Source of the DNA: an uncultured Scytonema sp.
GTDB taxonomy: Bacteria; Cyanobacteriota; Cyanobacteriia; Cyanobacteriales; Nostocaceae
Reading direction: 5' to 3'
Assembly (NCBI GenBank): GCA_937873135.1
Contig: CALMVQ010000358.1
Coordinates: 1 to 44,634 of the forward strand
Length of the DNA: 44,634 nt
Shown: in pieces, positions 1 to 9,076 of the stretch
Position numbering within the stretch: the stretch's first letter is position 1
Layout of the letters: every line of letters starts with the position of its first letter
Program-made: the position numbers and the translations under genes
The notes under the pieces: generated by a model
The model's input: only the letters and a program-made list of their open reading frames with translations
Told to the model about the DNA's origin: nothing
The model's database searches: none

Positions 1-31
1 TTAAATACAAAACTCAGAACTCATCAATAAG

Positions 32-86
32 CACTCAGCACTCATCACTCAGCACTCAGCACTCAGCACTCAGCACTCAGCACTCA
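32..86. repeat. Heptamer STRR (CACTCAG family)
   Basis: About seven copies of CACTCAG run up to the clpP stop codon. The same heptamer recurs at 21035-21072 and 30161-30217. Short tandem heptamer repeats of this kind are well known in filamentous cyanobacteria. It lies immediately 3' of clpP, so it would be transcribed into the clpP 3' end. Confidence 0.85.
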
Positions 87-87
87 C

Positions 88-693
88 TTAGACAACCGAC
101 ATTGGACGGCTACCTGCGGCATGACGATCCACGACTTGATCTAGCAAGCCATAATCTTTGGCTTCCTCAGGAGACATAAAGAAGTCTCTTTCAGTGTCTT
201 CAGCAATCTTCTCTATGGGTTGACCAGTGTGTTCGGCTAAATACTCGTTGAGCCGCCGCTTGTGATAAAGAATTTCTCGAGCTTGAATTTCAATATCAGT
301 CGCTTGTCCCTGAGCGCCTCCCAAAGGTTGGTGAATCATAATCCGAGAATGAGGTAAGCTCATGCGCTTACCCTTAGTACCGGCGCTCAGGAGGAAAGCA
401 CCCATACTTGCTGCCAATCCGGTACACACGGTACAAACATCCGGGCGGATGTGCTTCATAGTATCAAAAATACCCATGCCTGCCGTCACTGAACCACCTG
501 GAGAATTGATATACATATAGATATCTTTCTCCGAGTCTTCAGCATCTAAAAACAGCAGTTGGGCAACAATTAAGTTTGCTTCATTACTGTCTATAGGCTG
601 TCCCATAAAGATGATGCGTTCACGTAACAGCCGTGAGTAGATATCAAAGGCGCGTTCGCCCCGACCCGATTGTTCAATAACGATAGGAATCAT
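88..693 (-). CDS. clpP: ATP-dependent Clp protease proteolytic subunit ClpP
   Basis: This 201-residue protein is a serine peptidase that forms the double heptameric chamber of the cytoplasmic Clp protease and degrades substrates unfolded by ClpA/C/X-type ATPases. The catalytic triad is visible: Ser96 in GLAASMGAF, His121 in [10 protein letters not shown] and Asp170 in ERDFFMS. The length is normal and the triad is complete, so this is an active ClpP rather than a ClpR paralogue. Cyanobacteria carry several clpP copies and I cannot tell which one this is. No clpX lies next to it inside the window; whatever follows on the minus strand is beyond the left edge. The stop codon is followed at once by CACTCAG heptamer repeats. 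Confidence 0.97.
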   Translation of the reverse strand: MIPIVIEQSGRGERAFDIYSRLLRERIIFMGQPIDSNEANLIVAQLLFLDAEDSEKDIYMYINSPGGSVTAGMGIFDTMKHIRPDVCTVCTGLAASMGAFLLSAGTKGKRMSLPHSRIMIHQPLGGAQGQATDIEIQAREILYHKRRLNEYLAEHTGQPIEKIAEDTERDFFMSPEEAKDYGLLDQVVDRHAAGSRPMSVV

Positions 694-717
694 CTAGTCT
701 ACTAGTAGGTATTTTTT

Positions 718-975
718 GACGCTCTCCGTCCTAAAGGATCGGAGATTCTTAAAGCCTTTCGACTCTAATATCCTGACTACTCAGGTTCCTAGGCTCAATA
801 CGTTTGCCTTAAAAGGCGTATTGATGTCTCCTCAAGGTTTTTCGGGCGTGACTTTCTCCAGTCCGGAAGTAGGTTTTAACGTCTTGTCTGACTCTTTTAA
901 TGTATCACAATTTTCATCATTCATGCCCTTAGAAAAGCCGTCCTACAAGGACGGGCTTTTAAACCCATTTCTCTG
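718..975 (-). mobile_element. Decayed IS200/IS605-type element fragment with end hairpins
   Basis: The stretch opens (plus strand) with a hairpin, CTCCGTCC-taaa-GGATCGGAG at about 722-744, and closes with a second one, GCCGTCCtacaaGGACGGGC near 936-958. This layout resembles the tnpB 3' end plus right-end hairpin of cyanobacterial IS200/IS605 (TnpB/OrfB) elements read on the minus strand. On the minus strand the reading frame is broken by stops. An open plus-strand frame of 86 codons covers it but looks fortuitous. The family assignment rests on layout and memory of related elements, not on an alignment. Confidence 0.45.
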
Positions 976-1194
976 ATAAATATTTGAACGATTTCAGCAG
1001 TTGATTGTTTTGTGTGATCGCTTTCTTCTTTTAGTTAACGTTGAATTTTGTCAGCAAACGATCACTGTGTCAGCATTTTTACTGTCACATTTCCGGAATT
1101 ATCTGATCTGTCAGTGTATATAAATAATAGGAAGTGGATTTGTGTTAATCAGTCCTACGTTAGAAAAACATCCACCCTTGAGGAGAAACGAGCC

Positions 1195-1350
1195 ATGTTA
1201 GAAAAATTTGTGCAAGCTACCATTCTTACTTTTTTACTCCACTTGATCGTTGTACTTAATTCAAACACCACATTTCAATCAAAAGCCATCCCATCTTTGG
1301 ACACGGCGTCAGGGTCAATCGCGAAAACGCTGCTGAGTTCTGTGCGTTAA
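1195..1350 (+). CDS. Small membrane or secreted protein, unknown
   Basis: This would be a 51-residue protein beginning at the ATG at 1195, which has a good ribosome binding site (GAGGAG about eight bases upstream). Residues 6-19 (QATILTFLLHLIVVL) form one hydrophobic segment, so it could be a short signal peptide or single membrane anchor followed by a polar tail of about 30 residues. The frame is open further upstream to 1048, but that part has no ribosome binding site and an unlikely composition. No family is recognised. It stands alone between the IS fragment and the DUF255 gene. The start signal is the main support. Confidence 0.4.
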   Translation: MLEKFVQATILTFLLHLIVVLNSNTTFQSKAIPSLDTASGSIAKTLLSSVR

Positions 1351-1467
1351 GATTAACCATATTGAAAGTGGAAACTCCCTTTTGAGGGTTATTCAAAATT
1401 CAAAATTTAAAATCTCAAATCTTTTCGAGGTAGACTAGGCACAGAAGGCAAATTCCTGTGTTTAATC

Positions 1468-3573
1468 ATGACTAATCGCCTTGCTGAAGCTAAGAGTCTA
1501 TATCTCCGCAAACACGCTCTCAACCCCATAGACTGGTGGTTCTGGTGCGATGAAGCACTCGCAACTGCAAAGGCACAGAATAAACCGATATTTCTCTCCA
1601 TTGGTTACTCTAGCTGCCACTGGTGTACTGTCATGGAAGGGGAAGCTTTTTCTGACCCGGCTATTGCTGAGTATATGAACGCTAATTTTCTTCCTATTAA
1701 AGTCGATCGGGAAGAAAGACCTGACCTCGATAGTATTTATATGCAAGTTCTACAGATGATGAGTGGTCAAGGGGGTTGGCCTTTAAACATTTTTCTATCT
1801 CCAGAAGATTTAGTGCCATTTTATGCTGGAACTTATTTTCCAGTTGATCCCCGCTACGGTCGTCCTGGTTTTCTGCAAGTTTTACAAGCACTTCGCCACT
1901 ATTATGATACAGAAAAAGAAGACTTGCACAATCGCAAAGCAGTAATTCTGGAGTCGCTTCTGACTGCTGTGGTGTTGCAAGCGGACAACGTCACGGAGTC
2001 TCAAGATAATGAATTGTTACAAAAAGGCTACTCAATCAGTACTCGGATTATCACACCAAACCCATCGGGCAATAGCTTCCCGATGATTCCCTACGCGGAA
2101 TTAGCTCTACGCTTAACTAGGTTTAATTGGGAAAACGAAGCGAGTGACAGCAAGCAGGTTTGTACTCAACGAGGATTAGACTTAGCACTGGGTGGAATTT
2201 ATGATCATGTAGGTGGTGGCTTTCATCGCTACACGGTTGATCATACCTGGACGGTGCCGCATTTTGAAAAGATGCTCTATGACAACAGTCAAATAGTCGA
2301 GTATCTAGCTTCTTTATGGAGTGCAGGAGTGCAAGAACCAGCTTTTGAACAGGCAATCTTCTCTACTGTGCAATGGCTGAAGCGGGAAATGACTGACAAG
2401 AGTGGATATTTCTTTGCAGCTCAAGATGCTGATAGTTTTACAGATCCAACAGCAGCAGAACCAGAAGAAGGAGCATTCTACATCTGGAGTTATAGCGAAT
2501 TAGAACAACTGCTAACTCCTCTTGAGCTAACGGAATTGCAACAACAATTTACCGTAACTCCTAACGGTAACTTTGAAGGTAACAATGTGTTGCAAAGGCG
2601 TTATCCAGGCAAACTGAGTGAAACACTCTCAACGACACTGACAAAGCTGTTTGCCGCACGTCATAATCTGCCACTTCATTCCCTAACAACAGATAATTCT
2701 ATTACCATCCCTCCTGCCCGCGACAATCAGGAAGCAAGAACAGGCAACTGGCGCGGACGCATTCCTCCAGTGACAGATACAAAGATGATTGTGGCTTGGA
2801 ATGCTTTGATGATTTCTGGTTTGGCAAGGGCATATGGAGTTTTCCAACAACCAGAGTATCTGGAACTAGCTTCAGGAGCAGCGAATTTCATTATAGATTG
2901 TCAGTTTGTTGATGGACGATTCTATCGGTTGAATTATGAAGGTCAACCAACTGTTCTCGCTCAATCGGAAGATTACGCTTTCTTTATTAAAGCCCTGCTA
3001 GATCTACATCACGCAACTCTTGGAATCAAGGAACTCTCTTCGCTTACTCCCCCTTCTTTTTGGTTGGAAAAAGCGATCGCTATCCAGGAGGAATTTAATG
3101 AATTTCTTTGGAGTGTCGAACTTGGGGGTTATAATAACACATCTCGGGACGCTAGTCAAGATTTAATCGTGCGAGAACGCAGTTATGCGGATAATGCAAC
3201 TCCTTCAGCTAATGGAATCGCGATCGCCAACCTTGTTCGCCTTGCCCTCCTAACTGACGATCTCCACTATCTAGATTTTGCTGAATTGGGATTGAAATCT
3301 TTTAGGAGTGTGATGAATAGCGCTCCTCAAGCTTGCCCGAGTTTGTTTCAGGCTTTGGATTGGTATCGGAACTGTACCTTGATTCGCACCACAACAGAGC
3401 AAATCAACTTTCTCAATACTATGTATCTGCCTACTGTAATGTTTGCAACAGCATCCAATCTTTCACCAACAACTGTAGGCTTAGTCTGTCAAGGATTGAA
3501 ATGTCTTCCTGCCGCAGAAAGTTTAGAAAAGTTGATGCAGCAAATCGACCGATGTCAGACGCGAGGCCGTTAA
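1468..3573 (+). CDS. DUF255 / YyaL-type thioredoxin-domain protein
   Basis: The 701-residue protein belongs to the SSP411/YyaL (spermatogenesis-associated protein 20-like) family: an N-terminal thioredoxin-like DUF255 domain (about residues 4-165) fused to a six-hairpin glycosidase-like (alpha/alpha) domain. Visible marks are NPIDWW at 19-24, the redox-type motif CHWC at 50-53, REERPD and [11 protein letters not shown] in the N-terminal domain, then [21 protein letters not shown] and [12 protein letters not shown] further on. The length and order are normal. The biochemical role of the family is not settled; a redox or sugar-related function is suggested by fold only. The start is the ATG at 1468, which keeps the conserved [11 protein letters not shown] beginning. 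It is a monocistronic gene by spacing. Confidence 0.93.
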   Translation: MTNRLAEAKSLYLRKHALNPIDWWFWCDEALATAKAQNKPIFLSIGYSSCHWCTVMEGEAFSDPAIAEYMNANFLPIKVDREERPDLDSIYMQVLQMMSGQGGWPLNIFLSPEDLVPFYAGTYFPVDPRYGRPGFLQVLQALRHYYDTEKEDLHNRKAVILESLLTAVVLQADNVTESQDNELLQKGYSISTRIITPNPSGNSFPMIPYAELALRLTRFNWENEASDSKQVCTQRGLDLALGGIYDHVGGGFHRYTVDHTWTVPHFEKMLYDNSQIVEYLASLWSAGVQEPAFEQAIFSTVQWLKREMTDKSGYFFAAQDADSFTDPTAAEPEEGAFYIWSYSELEQLLTPLELTELQQQFTVTPNGNFEGNNVLQRRYPGKLSETLSTTLTKLFAARHNLPLHSLTTDNSITIPPARDNQEARTGNWRGRIPPVTDTKMIVAWNALMISGLARAYGVFQQPEYLELASGAANFIIDCQFVDGRFYRLNYEGQPTVLAQSEDYAFFIKALLDLHHATLGIKELSSLTPPSFWLEKAIAIQEEFNEFLWSVELGGYNNTSRDASQDLIVRERSYADNATPSANGIAIANLVRLALLTDDLHYLDFAELGLKSFRSVMNSAPQACPSLFQALDWYRNCTLIRTTTEQINFLNTMYLPTVMFATASNLSPTTVGLVCQGLKCLPAAESLEKLMQQIDRCQTRGR

Positions 3574-3756
3574 TGGTTAATAGGTAAGTATCAGTGCCCG
3601 AAGTGCTGCGACTCAGTCAGTGACAAGAGGAATTCGTAGACAACGATGATACTACTTGAGTTCTGACAAGTCGTACAGGCTTCGGAGTACTGTTGGCGGA
3701 ATGCTTAGGTTACAAGTACTGCTAACAATTAACCATTCACAACTAACTATTAACAA

Positions 3757-4362
3757 ATGACTAAGTTGACTGCGATTGTTTTGGCTGGAGGTAAAAGTTC
3801 GCGGATGGGTCAAGATAAAGCCCTAATTCCCATCCAAGGTGTACCATTGTTAGAATTAGTGTGTGGAATCGCAGGCCGTTGTGCTGATACAGTCTACGTG
3901 GTAACTCCTTGGCAGGAACGCTATCAACACTTACTACTGCCCAAATGTCAGTTTATCCGAGAAGTGGCTTTATTTGGTGAAACTGGTGAAGAAACGCCAC
4001 CAAATGGACCACTCATTGGGTTTGCTCAAGGACTAGCACATGTGGAAACAGAATGGGTGCTGCTGCTTGCTTGTGATCTCCCCAAGTTGCAGGTTTACGT
4101 GTTGCAGGAATGGAAGGCTTTTCTGGATGGTGTGGGAGATGGGGCGATCGCTGCTTTGGCTCACCATCCCAAAGGATGGGAGCCGTTGTGTGGTTTCTAT
4201 CACCGTCGTTGTTTACCAAATCTACTCGACTTTATTCATCAAGGGGGGCGATCATTCCAAGATTGGCTTCAGCAGAATCCTGTACAAGTTTTGCCTATCC
4301 CAGAATCTTCCATGTTATTTAACTGTAATACACCAGAAGATTTATTAATGGCTAATGGTTAA
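3757..4362 (+). CDS. mobA: Molybdenum cofactor guanylyltransferase MobA
   Basis: This 201-residue cytoplasmic enzyme transfers GMP from GTP to molybdopterin to make the guanine dinucleotide form of the cofactor. The nucleotide-binding signature LAGGKSSRMGQDKAL is at residues 9-23, followed by the expected LLACDLPKL around 104-112 with the metal-binding Asp, and a C-terminal NCNTPEDL motif close to the end. The length matches the family. It lies about 180 bases after the DUF255 gene and 100 bases before ilvH, all on one strand, but the functions are unrelated and no operon is obvious. A general nucleotidyltransferase role is the only alternative. Confidence 0.93.
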   Translation: MTKLTAIVLAGGKSSRMGQDKALIPIQGVPLLELVCGIAGRCADTVYVVTPWQERYQHLLLPKCQFIREVALFGETGEETPPNGPLIGFAQGLAHVETEWVLLLACDLPKLQVYVLQEWKAFLDGVGDGAIAALAHHPKGWEPLCGFYHRRCLPNLLDFIHQGGRSFQDWLQQNPVQVLPIPESSMLFNCNTPEDLLMANG

Positions 4363-4460
4363 TTATTCATCGCTAATGACCGTTTCAGTTTAAAATGGAA
4401 TACCATAATTAAATTTTTAATATGGCAGTATGTGTAATGCTGTCGGCTTGAGTTAGCAAG

Positions 4461-4979
4461 ATGAAACATACCCTTTCAGTGCTTGTAGAAGATGAAGCGG
4501 GGGTGCTATCCCGCATTGCTGGATTATTTGCCCGGCGTGGCTTTAATATTGAAAGCCTTGCTGTTGGTCCTGCGGAGCAATTTGGAGTTTCCCGGATTAC
4601 AATGGTTGTTCCCGGTGATGATCGCGTCATTGAGCAACTTACCAAGCAACTGTACAAGCTCATCAACGTTCTCAAGGTTCAGGACATTACTGAAATTCCT
4701 TGCGTAGAGAGAGAATTAATGCTAATCAAGGTAAATGCGACAAGCATCAACCGGGCAGAAGTCATCGAAATTGCTCAAATTTTCCGGGCGCGAGTGGTAG
4801 ATGTGGCGGAAGATTCTCTGACTGTGGAAGTTGTGGGAGATCCAGGTAAGATGGTGGCGATCGTGCAGGTGCTGCAAAAATTTGGTCTCAAAGAAATAGC
4901 TCGTACTGGCAAAATTGCTTTAACTCGTGAATCGGGTGTCAATACTGAGTTGCTCAAGTCTTTAGAAGCAAAGGTTTAG
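4461..4979 (+). CDS. ilvH: Acetolactate synthase small (regulatory) subunit
   Basis: The 172-residue protein is the regulatory subunit of acetohydroxyacid synthase, the first common enzyme of valine, leucine and isoleucine synthesis. It binds the large catalytic subunit and confers valine feedback inhibition. An N-terminal ACT domain is clear ([20 protein letters not shown] at 5-24, then [12 protein letters not shown]), and the C-terminal half has the family's [13 protein letters not shown] and the [12 protein letters not shown] ending. The length is standard. The large subunit is not in the window. A MITE begins one base after the stop codon. Confidence 0.97.
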   Translation: MKHTLSVLVEDEAGVLSRIAGLFARRGFNIESLAVGPAEQFGVSRITMVVPGDDRVIEQLTKQLYKLINVLKVQDITEIPCVERELMLIKVNATSINRAEVIEIAQIFRARVVDVAEDSLTVEVVGDPGKMVAIVQVLQKFGLKEIARTGKIALTRESGVNTELLKSLEAKV

Positions 4980-4980
4980 G

Positions 4981-5093
4981 CTAGTGCAACAAGGCAAAAG
5001 TAAAAAGTCAAAAGGCACTCATAATGAAATCCTTATATATCAAGCTTTTGGTTTGAGATTTACTGGTAAGTTATTTCAGCCAGCCTGCACTAG
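4981..5093. mobile_element. 113-bp MITE, copy 1 (CTAGTGCA/TGCACTAG ends)
   Basis: The element starts CTAGTGCA and ends with its exact inverse TGCACTAG. A second copy of the same length at 35949-36061 differs at one base that I can find (G at about 5057 against A). It has no coding capacity. The terminal TA inside CTAG would fit TA target duplication as made by IS630/Tc1-type transposases; that link is inference. It sits directly behind the ilvH stop codon. Confidence 0.8.
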
Positions 5094-5122
5094 CTGCAGA
5101 AATTGATGACATCTTAACAAGA

Positions 5123-5222
5123 TATAGCAACGGATTGATGCTTAGGACAAAAATCAATTCACGGCGGTACGCGCTTTGAAGGCGTCTACCATCAAATTGT
5201 CCTGACTGTGGCAACTGCTATA
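5123..5222. mobile_element. Second palindromic MITE-like element (TATAGCA/TGCTATA ends)
   Basis: TATAGCA at 5123-5129 is matched by TGCTATA at 5216-5222, and inside these AGGACAA pairs with TTGTCCT. The 100-base unit holds no reading frame. Together with the neighbouring MITE it fills most of the gap between ilvH and the next gene. I see only one copy in the window, so element status rests on the nested inverted repeats. Confidence 0.45.
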
Positions 5223-5321
5223 ATTTGCTGATGATTAAGTTAACACTCCTTGCCTCTACTGATATTTTTAGAGAAATTTTGGGAAATATATATCTGTAGA
5301 CTATATACCTGTAAGAAAGAC

Positions 5322-6116
5322 ATGATGTTCTTGATATTTCGTCAAGCTGTCATCACACATTTTCTACTCTGTTTGTGCATGTTAGGAGTTGGGTTGCTTC
5401 AATTTCCACGAATGCAAAAACTACTTTATAGCAATAAAACTGCTTCTTTAGAGACTTTAGAAAAAGAGATATATTCAGAAAAGCTACGTCTTAACTTACT
5501 CAACAAACTGCCGAGTTTTGGCTATGCTAACTTAATCGCAGATTGGACATACCTTGGTTTTGTGCAATACTTTGGTGACGATGAAGTTCGTGACAAAACA
5601 GGTTACAGGCTAAGCCCTGAATTTTTTGAAGTCATTCTGGGACGCGATCCGCGTTTTTTAGCAGCTTACCTCAGTCTTTCTACCAGTACTTCCATATATG
5701 CTGCAATGCCAGAACGTTCTGTAGAATTAACACAAAGAGGTTTAAAGTCCCTATCTCCTCAAATTCCCCCAAAATCTTATTATGTCTGGCGCTATAAAGG
5801 AGTTGATGAATTATTATTTTTAGGAAATTCAACAGCCTCAAAGCAATCCTTTGAAATGGCAGCAGCTTGGGCAAAGACTCATGCCGATCCCGAAAGTCAA
5901 CAAGTCGCATTTGTTTCTAATCAAACTGCTAAATTTCTCACTCACCATAAGAGCGGTAATTTTGCTAAGATAGTAGGTTGGACAATGATTTTAAATAACA
6001 AGGTTGATGAAAAAACTCGCACTAGAGCAATCAGGGAAATTAAAGCTTTAGGAGGAGATGTCATCACTAACTCCGACGGGACAACGAAAATTCAGCTTCC
6101 AAAAAAAGATAGTTAG
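5322..6116 (+). CDS. Membrane-anchored TPR-like protein, unknown
   Basis: The protein has 264 residues if started at the ATG at 5322; an open frame continues up to 5250 but adds an unlikely lysine/cysteine-rich leader. Residues 4-22 (hydrophobic, AVITHFLLCLCMLGVG) form a membrane anchor or uncleaved signal. The rest is mostly helical, with DWTYLGFVQYFGDD, GRDPRFLAAYLSLS and AAWAKTHADPESQQ resembling tetratricopeptide-like helices in a conserved cyanobacterial family without assigned function. It would face the periplasm or lumen if the anchor is N-in. There is no operon partner; pabC follows after about 150 bases. Confidence 0.75.
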   Translation: MMFLIFRQAVITHFLLCLCMLGVGLLQFPRMQKLLYSNKTASLETLEKEIYSEKLRLNLLNKLPSFGYANLIADWTYLGFVQYFGDDEVRDKTGYRLSPEFFEVILGRDPRFLAAYLSLSTSTSIYAAMPERSVELTQRGLKSLSPQIPPKSYYVWRYKGVDELLFLGNSTASKQSFEMAAAWAKTHADPESQQVAFVSNQTAKFLTHHKSGNFAKIVGWTMILNNKVDEKTRTRAIREIKALGGDVITNSDGTTKIQLPKKDS

Positions 6117-6267
6117 TTGTAAGTTGTTAAAATACTCTTTGGGTAGATGTCAATGAAGGAAAATTTGTAGAGAATGCTGAAAGTTTTAGAACAGTCTGAC
6201 TTTGAGTATGTTCAGGACTATCCATGATCATTTTCTTCATTTATCCATTACTTACTAGTAACTCACT

Positions 6268-7056
6268 ATTTTTTGGTATAACGGCAAACTTATTCAGTCT
6301 CAAACTTTAGAACTAGAAATTAGCGATCCGGGTTTACTCTATGGGGCAACTGTTTTTACCACGTTGCGAGTGTATGACAATTCGCTTGATAGTCGTTTAA
6401 CTCACTGGCAGGCACACTGCGATCGCCTACAATTTAGCCTGCAAACCTTTGGTTGGCAGCAGCCTGATTGGCAACGCATGCGTCAAGGGGCAGAAATCGT
6501 TATGGAAAACTTTCCTGTCCTCAGAATAACGATCTTTCCTGATGGAAGAGAGTGGATAACTGGCAGGTTATTACCTATAAATTTGACGGAAAACCAAAAG
6601 AATGGTATACTAGCTATTCTACCTATAGATAGATACGCACGCAGTCTACCTTCTCATAAAACAGGAAATTACCTGAGCGCTTGGTTAGCAAAAAGCAGCG
6701 CTCAACAGCTAAATGCTCAAGAAGCAATTTTAGTAGATGCTGCTGGCAGTTGGCTGGAAACCAGTACGGGAAATCTTTGGGGATGGCTCGATGGTATGTG
6801 GTGGACACCTCCCAAGATGGATATTTTGCCAGGAGTTGTGCGAAAGGAGCTATTGAACTGGCTCTTGAGTTTTCAGAAAATTAGGGAGGAACCCTGGACA
6901 GTTGATGTAGTCAAGAGATTTGAAGCGATCGCTTACACCAATAGTGTTGTAGAAGTCGTCCCATTTCATACGGTCGTGCAGGCTACAGGGAGGCTAATCT
7001 ATAATTCCCACCATATTAGTCTTCAGCAACTCCGAAAATTTTTTATAGCATCATAG
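6268..7056 (+). CDS. pabC: Aminodeoxychorismate lyase-like class IV aminotransferase, apparent ATT start
   Basis: This PLP enzyme of fold type IV probably converts 4-amino-4-deoxychorismate to 4-aminobenzoate and pyruvate for folate synthesis. Family features include DPGLLYGATVFTTLR near the N terminus, HKTGNYLSAWLAKS with the likely PLP lysine region, LVDAAGSWLETSTGNLW and ILPGVVRKELL. Those N-terminal motifs are encoded upstream of the first usual start (TTG at 6364). In that frame the coding sequence reads FWYNGKLIQSQTLEL back to ATT at 6268, and an in-frame TAA lies two codons before it. So either ATT is the start (262 residues) or the original start has been mutated. No clear ribosome binding site is visible. 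A branched-chain or D-amino acid transaminase is the alternative function. Confidence 0.8.
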   Translation: MFWYNGKLIQSQTLELEISDPGLLYGATVFTTLRVYDNSLDSRLTHWQAHCDRLQFSLQTFGWQQPDWQRMRQGAEIVMENFPVLRITIFPDGREWITGRLLPINLTENQKNGILAILPIDRYARSLPSHKTGNYLSAWLAKSSAQQLNAQEAILVDAAGSWLETSTGNLWGWLDGMWWTPPKMDILPGVVRKELLNWLLSFQKIREEPWTVDVVKRFEAIAYTNSVVEVVPFHTVVQATGRLIYNSHHISLQQLRKFFIAS

Positions 7057-7158
7057 GCGTGGCATTTGCTATATTTTAAGATAAGTTAACATAATTCTAA
7101 GAAATGTCCAATCTTGACAAAAAAGAACGGACAAGGAATGTAGGAGGATTGACCAAGC

Positions 7159-9003
7159 GTGAATAATAAGCGATGGAGAAATGCTGGGCTGTACGCACTG
7201 CTGTTTATTGTTGTCATTGCGTTAGGGACAGCGTTCTTTGACAAACAACCACAGAGCAGAGAGACATGGCGGTATAGCCAGTTTATTGATGAAGTACAAA
7301 AAGGCGCAGTAGAGAGAGTTAGTATTAGTGCAGATCGGACAACGGCTCTTGTCACGTCTAGGTCCGACCCAAATAAGAAGTTAGTGACTTTGGTTAACGA
7401 CCCCGAACTGATCAACACACTGAGCAAACAAGGCGTTGATATTAATGTTTTGGCTCAAAACGATGAAACACTTTGGTGGAAGGCACTGAGCAGCTTATTT
7501 TTCCCTGTAATGCTTCTCGTTGGCTTATTCTTCTTGCTGCGGCGTGCTCAAAACGGTCCAGGAAGCCAAGCAATGAACTTTGGTAAGTCAAAAGCCAGAG
7601 TACAAATGGAACCGCAAACTCAAGTGACTTTTGGTGATGTCGCTGGAATCGACCAAGCCAAGTTGGAACTTAACGAAGTCGTAGATTTTCTGAAAAATGC
7701 TGATCGCTTTACAGCCGTTGGAGCAAAAATTCCTAAAGGCGTGCTGCTTGTCGGTCCTCCAGGAACAGGTAAAACCTTACTAGCTCGTGCTGTTGCTGGT
7801 GAAGCTGGTGTACCCTTCTTCTCCATCTCCGGTTCCGAGTTCGTGGAAATGTTCGTGGGTGTAGGTGCATCTCGCGTCCGTGACTTGTTCGAGCAAGCAA
7901 AAGCCAACGCTCCTTGTATCGTCTTTATTGATGAAATTGATGCTGTAGGACGTCAACGGGGTGCGGGTTTAGGCGGTGGTAACGATGAAAGGGAACAAAC
8001 CCTTAACCAGTTGCTAACAGAAATGGACGGCTTTGAAGGCAATACTGGCATCATTATTATTGCTGCGACCAACCGTCCCGACGTTTTAGATGCAGCGTTA
8101 CTGCGTCCCGGTCGTTTCGACCGTCAAGTCGTGGTAGATCGTCCAGATTACGCTGGACGCGTGGAAATTCTCAAAGTTCACGCCCGTGGCAAGACATTAG
8201 CAAAAGACGTAGATTTGGAGAGAATTGCTCGGCGGACTCCTGGGTTTACTGGTGCAGATCTTTCTAACCTACTGAACGAAGCCGCAATTCTAGCAGCACG
8301 TCGAAATTTAACCGAAATTTCGATGGATGAAATCAACGACGCCATTGATCGCGTACTGGCAGGTCCAGAGAAGAAAGACCGAGTGATGAGCGAAAAGCGC
8401 AAAACCTTGGTAGCATATCACGAAGCAGGTCATGCCCTTGTGGGTGCCTTGATGCCAGACTACGACCCTGTCCAGAAAATTAGCATTATTCCTCGCGGTC
8501 GAGCAGGTGGTTTAACTTGGTTTACCCCCAGTGAAGACCGGATGGATACTGGTTTGTACAGCCGTGCTTATCTGGAAAATCAGATGGCAGTGGCTTTAGG
8601 CGGCCGTCTTGCTGAAGAAATAATCTTTGGTGAGGAAGAAGTCACCACTGGAGCTTCTAACGACTTACAACAAGTCGCCCGTGTAGCTCGTCAGATGGTA
8701 ACACGCTTTGGCATGAGCGATCGCTTAGGTCCAGTTGCTCTCGGTCGTCAACAAGGCAACATGTTCTTAGGTCGCGATATTATGTCAGAACGCGACTTCT
8801 CTGAAGAAACTGCTGCAGCAGTTGATGAGGAAGTGCGCAAGCTGGTAGACACAGCATACCAACGAGCAAAAGACGTGTTGGTCAGTAACCACCACATTCT
8901 CGAACTACTTGCACAAATGCTCGTCGATAAAGAAACCGTAGACGCCGACGAGTTACAAGAACTGCTGTCTAGTAATGATGTAAAAGTCGCAAGCTTCGCG
9001 TAA
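7159..9003 (+). CDS. ftsH: ATP-dependent zinc metalloprotease FtsH
   Basis: The 614-residue membrane protease degrades damaged membrane proteins; in cyanobacteria FtsH hexamers include the ones that remove damaged photosystem II D1. It has an N-terminal membrane span (about 10-26), a lumenal/periplasmic domain, a second span (about 110-128), then the AAA module with Walker A GPPGTGKT at 199-206, Walker [10 protein letters not shown] at 253-261 and the second region of homology [20 protein letters not shown], and the protease domain with HEAGH at 421-425 and the third zinc ligand Asp near 502. It starts at GTG 7159 behind a strong TAGGAGG. All catalytic residues are present. Cyanobacteria have about four FtsH proteins; which one this is cannot be fixed from sequence alone. 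Confidence 0.97.
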   Translation: MNNKRWRNAGLYALLFIVVIALGTAFFDKQPQSRETWRYSQFIDEVQKGAVERVSISADRTTALVTSRSDPNKKLVTLVNDPELINTLSKQGVDINVLAQNDETLWWKALSSLFFPVMLLVGLFFLLRRAQNGPGSQAMNFGKSKARVQMEPQTQVTFGDVAGIDQAKLELNEVVDFLKNADRFTAVGAKIPKGVLLVGPPGTGKTLLARAVAGEAGVPFFSISGSEFVEMFVGVGASRVRDLFEQAKANAPCIVFIDEIDAVGRQRGAGLGGGNDEREQTLNQLLTEMDGFEGNTGIIIIAATNRPDVLDAALLRPGRFDRQVVVDRPDYAGRVEILKVHARGKTLAKDVDLERIARRTPGFTGADLSNLLNEAAILAARRNLTEISMDEINDAIDRVLAGPEKKDRVMSEKRKTLVAYHEAGHALVGALMPDYDPVQKISIIPRGRAGGLTWFTPSEDRMDTGLYSRAYLENQMAVALGGRLAEEIIFGEEEVTTGASNDLQQVARVARQMVTRFGMSDRLGPVALGRQQGNMFLGRDIMSERDFSEETAAAVDEEVRKLVDTAYQRAKDVLVSNHHILELLAQMLVDKETVDADELQELLSSNDVKVASFA

Positions 9004-9005
9004 TA

Positions 9006-9048
9006 AGTTAGGAGACAAGAGTCAGGAGACAGGAGATAAAAGACGAGA
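9006..9048. repeat. Degenerate heptamer repeat (AGGAGAC family)
   Basis: Imperfect copies of AGGAGAC follow the ftsH stop codon and fill the 73-base gap before the convergent spoIIM-like gene. Related heptamers occur at 21823-21845, 36650-36673 and 42843-42897. Confidence 0.6.
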
Positions 9049-9076
9049 GTTATTATTCCCCTGCTCCCCCTCTTGC

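Noticed and set aside
716-976. 86-codon plus-strand open frame
   Set aside because: It lies antisense to the decayed IS200/IS605-like end, starts and finishes in hairpins and has no protein-like pattern.
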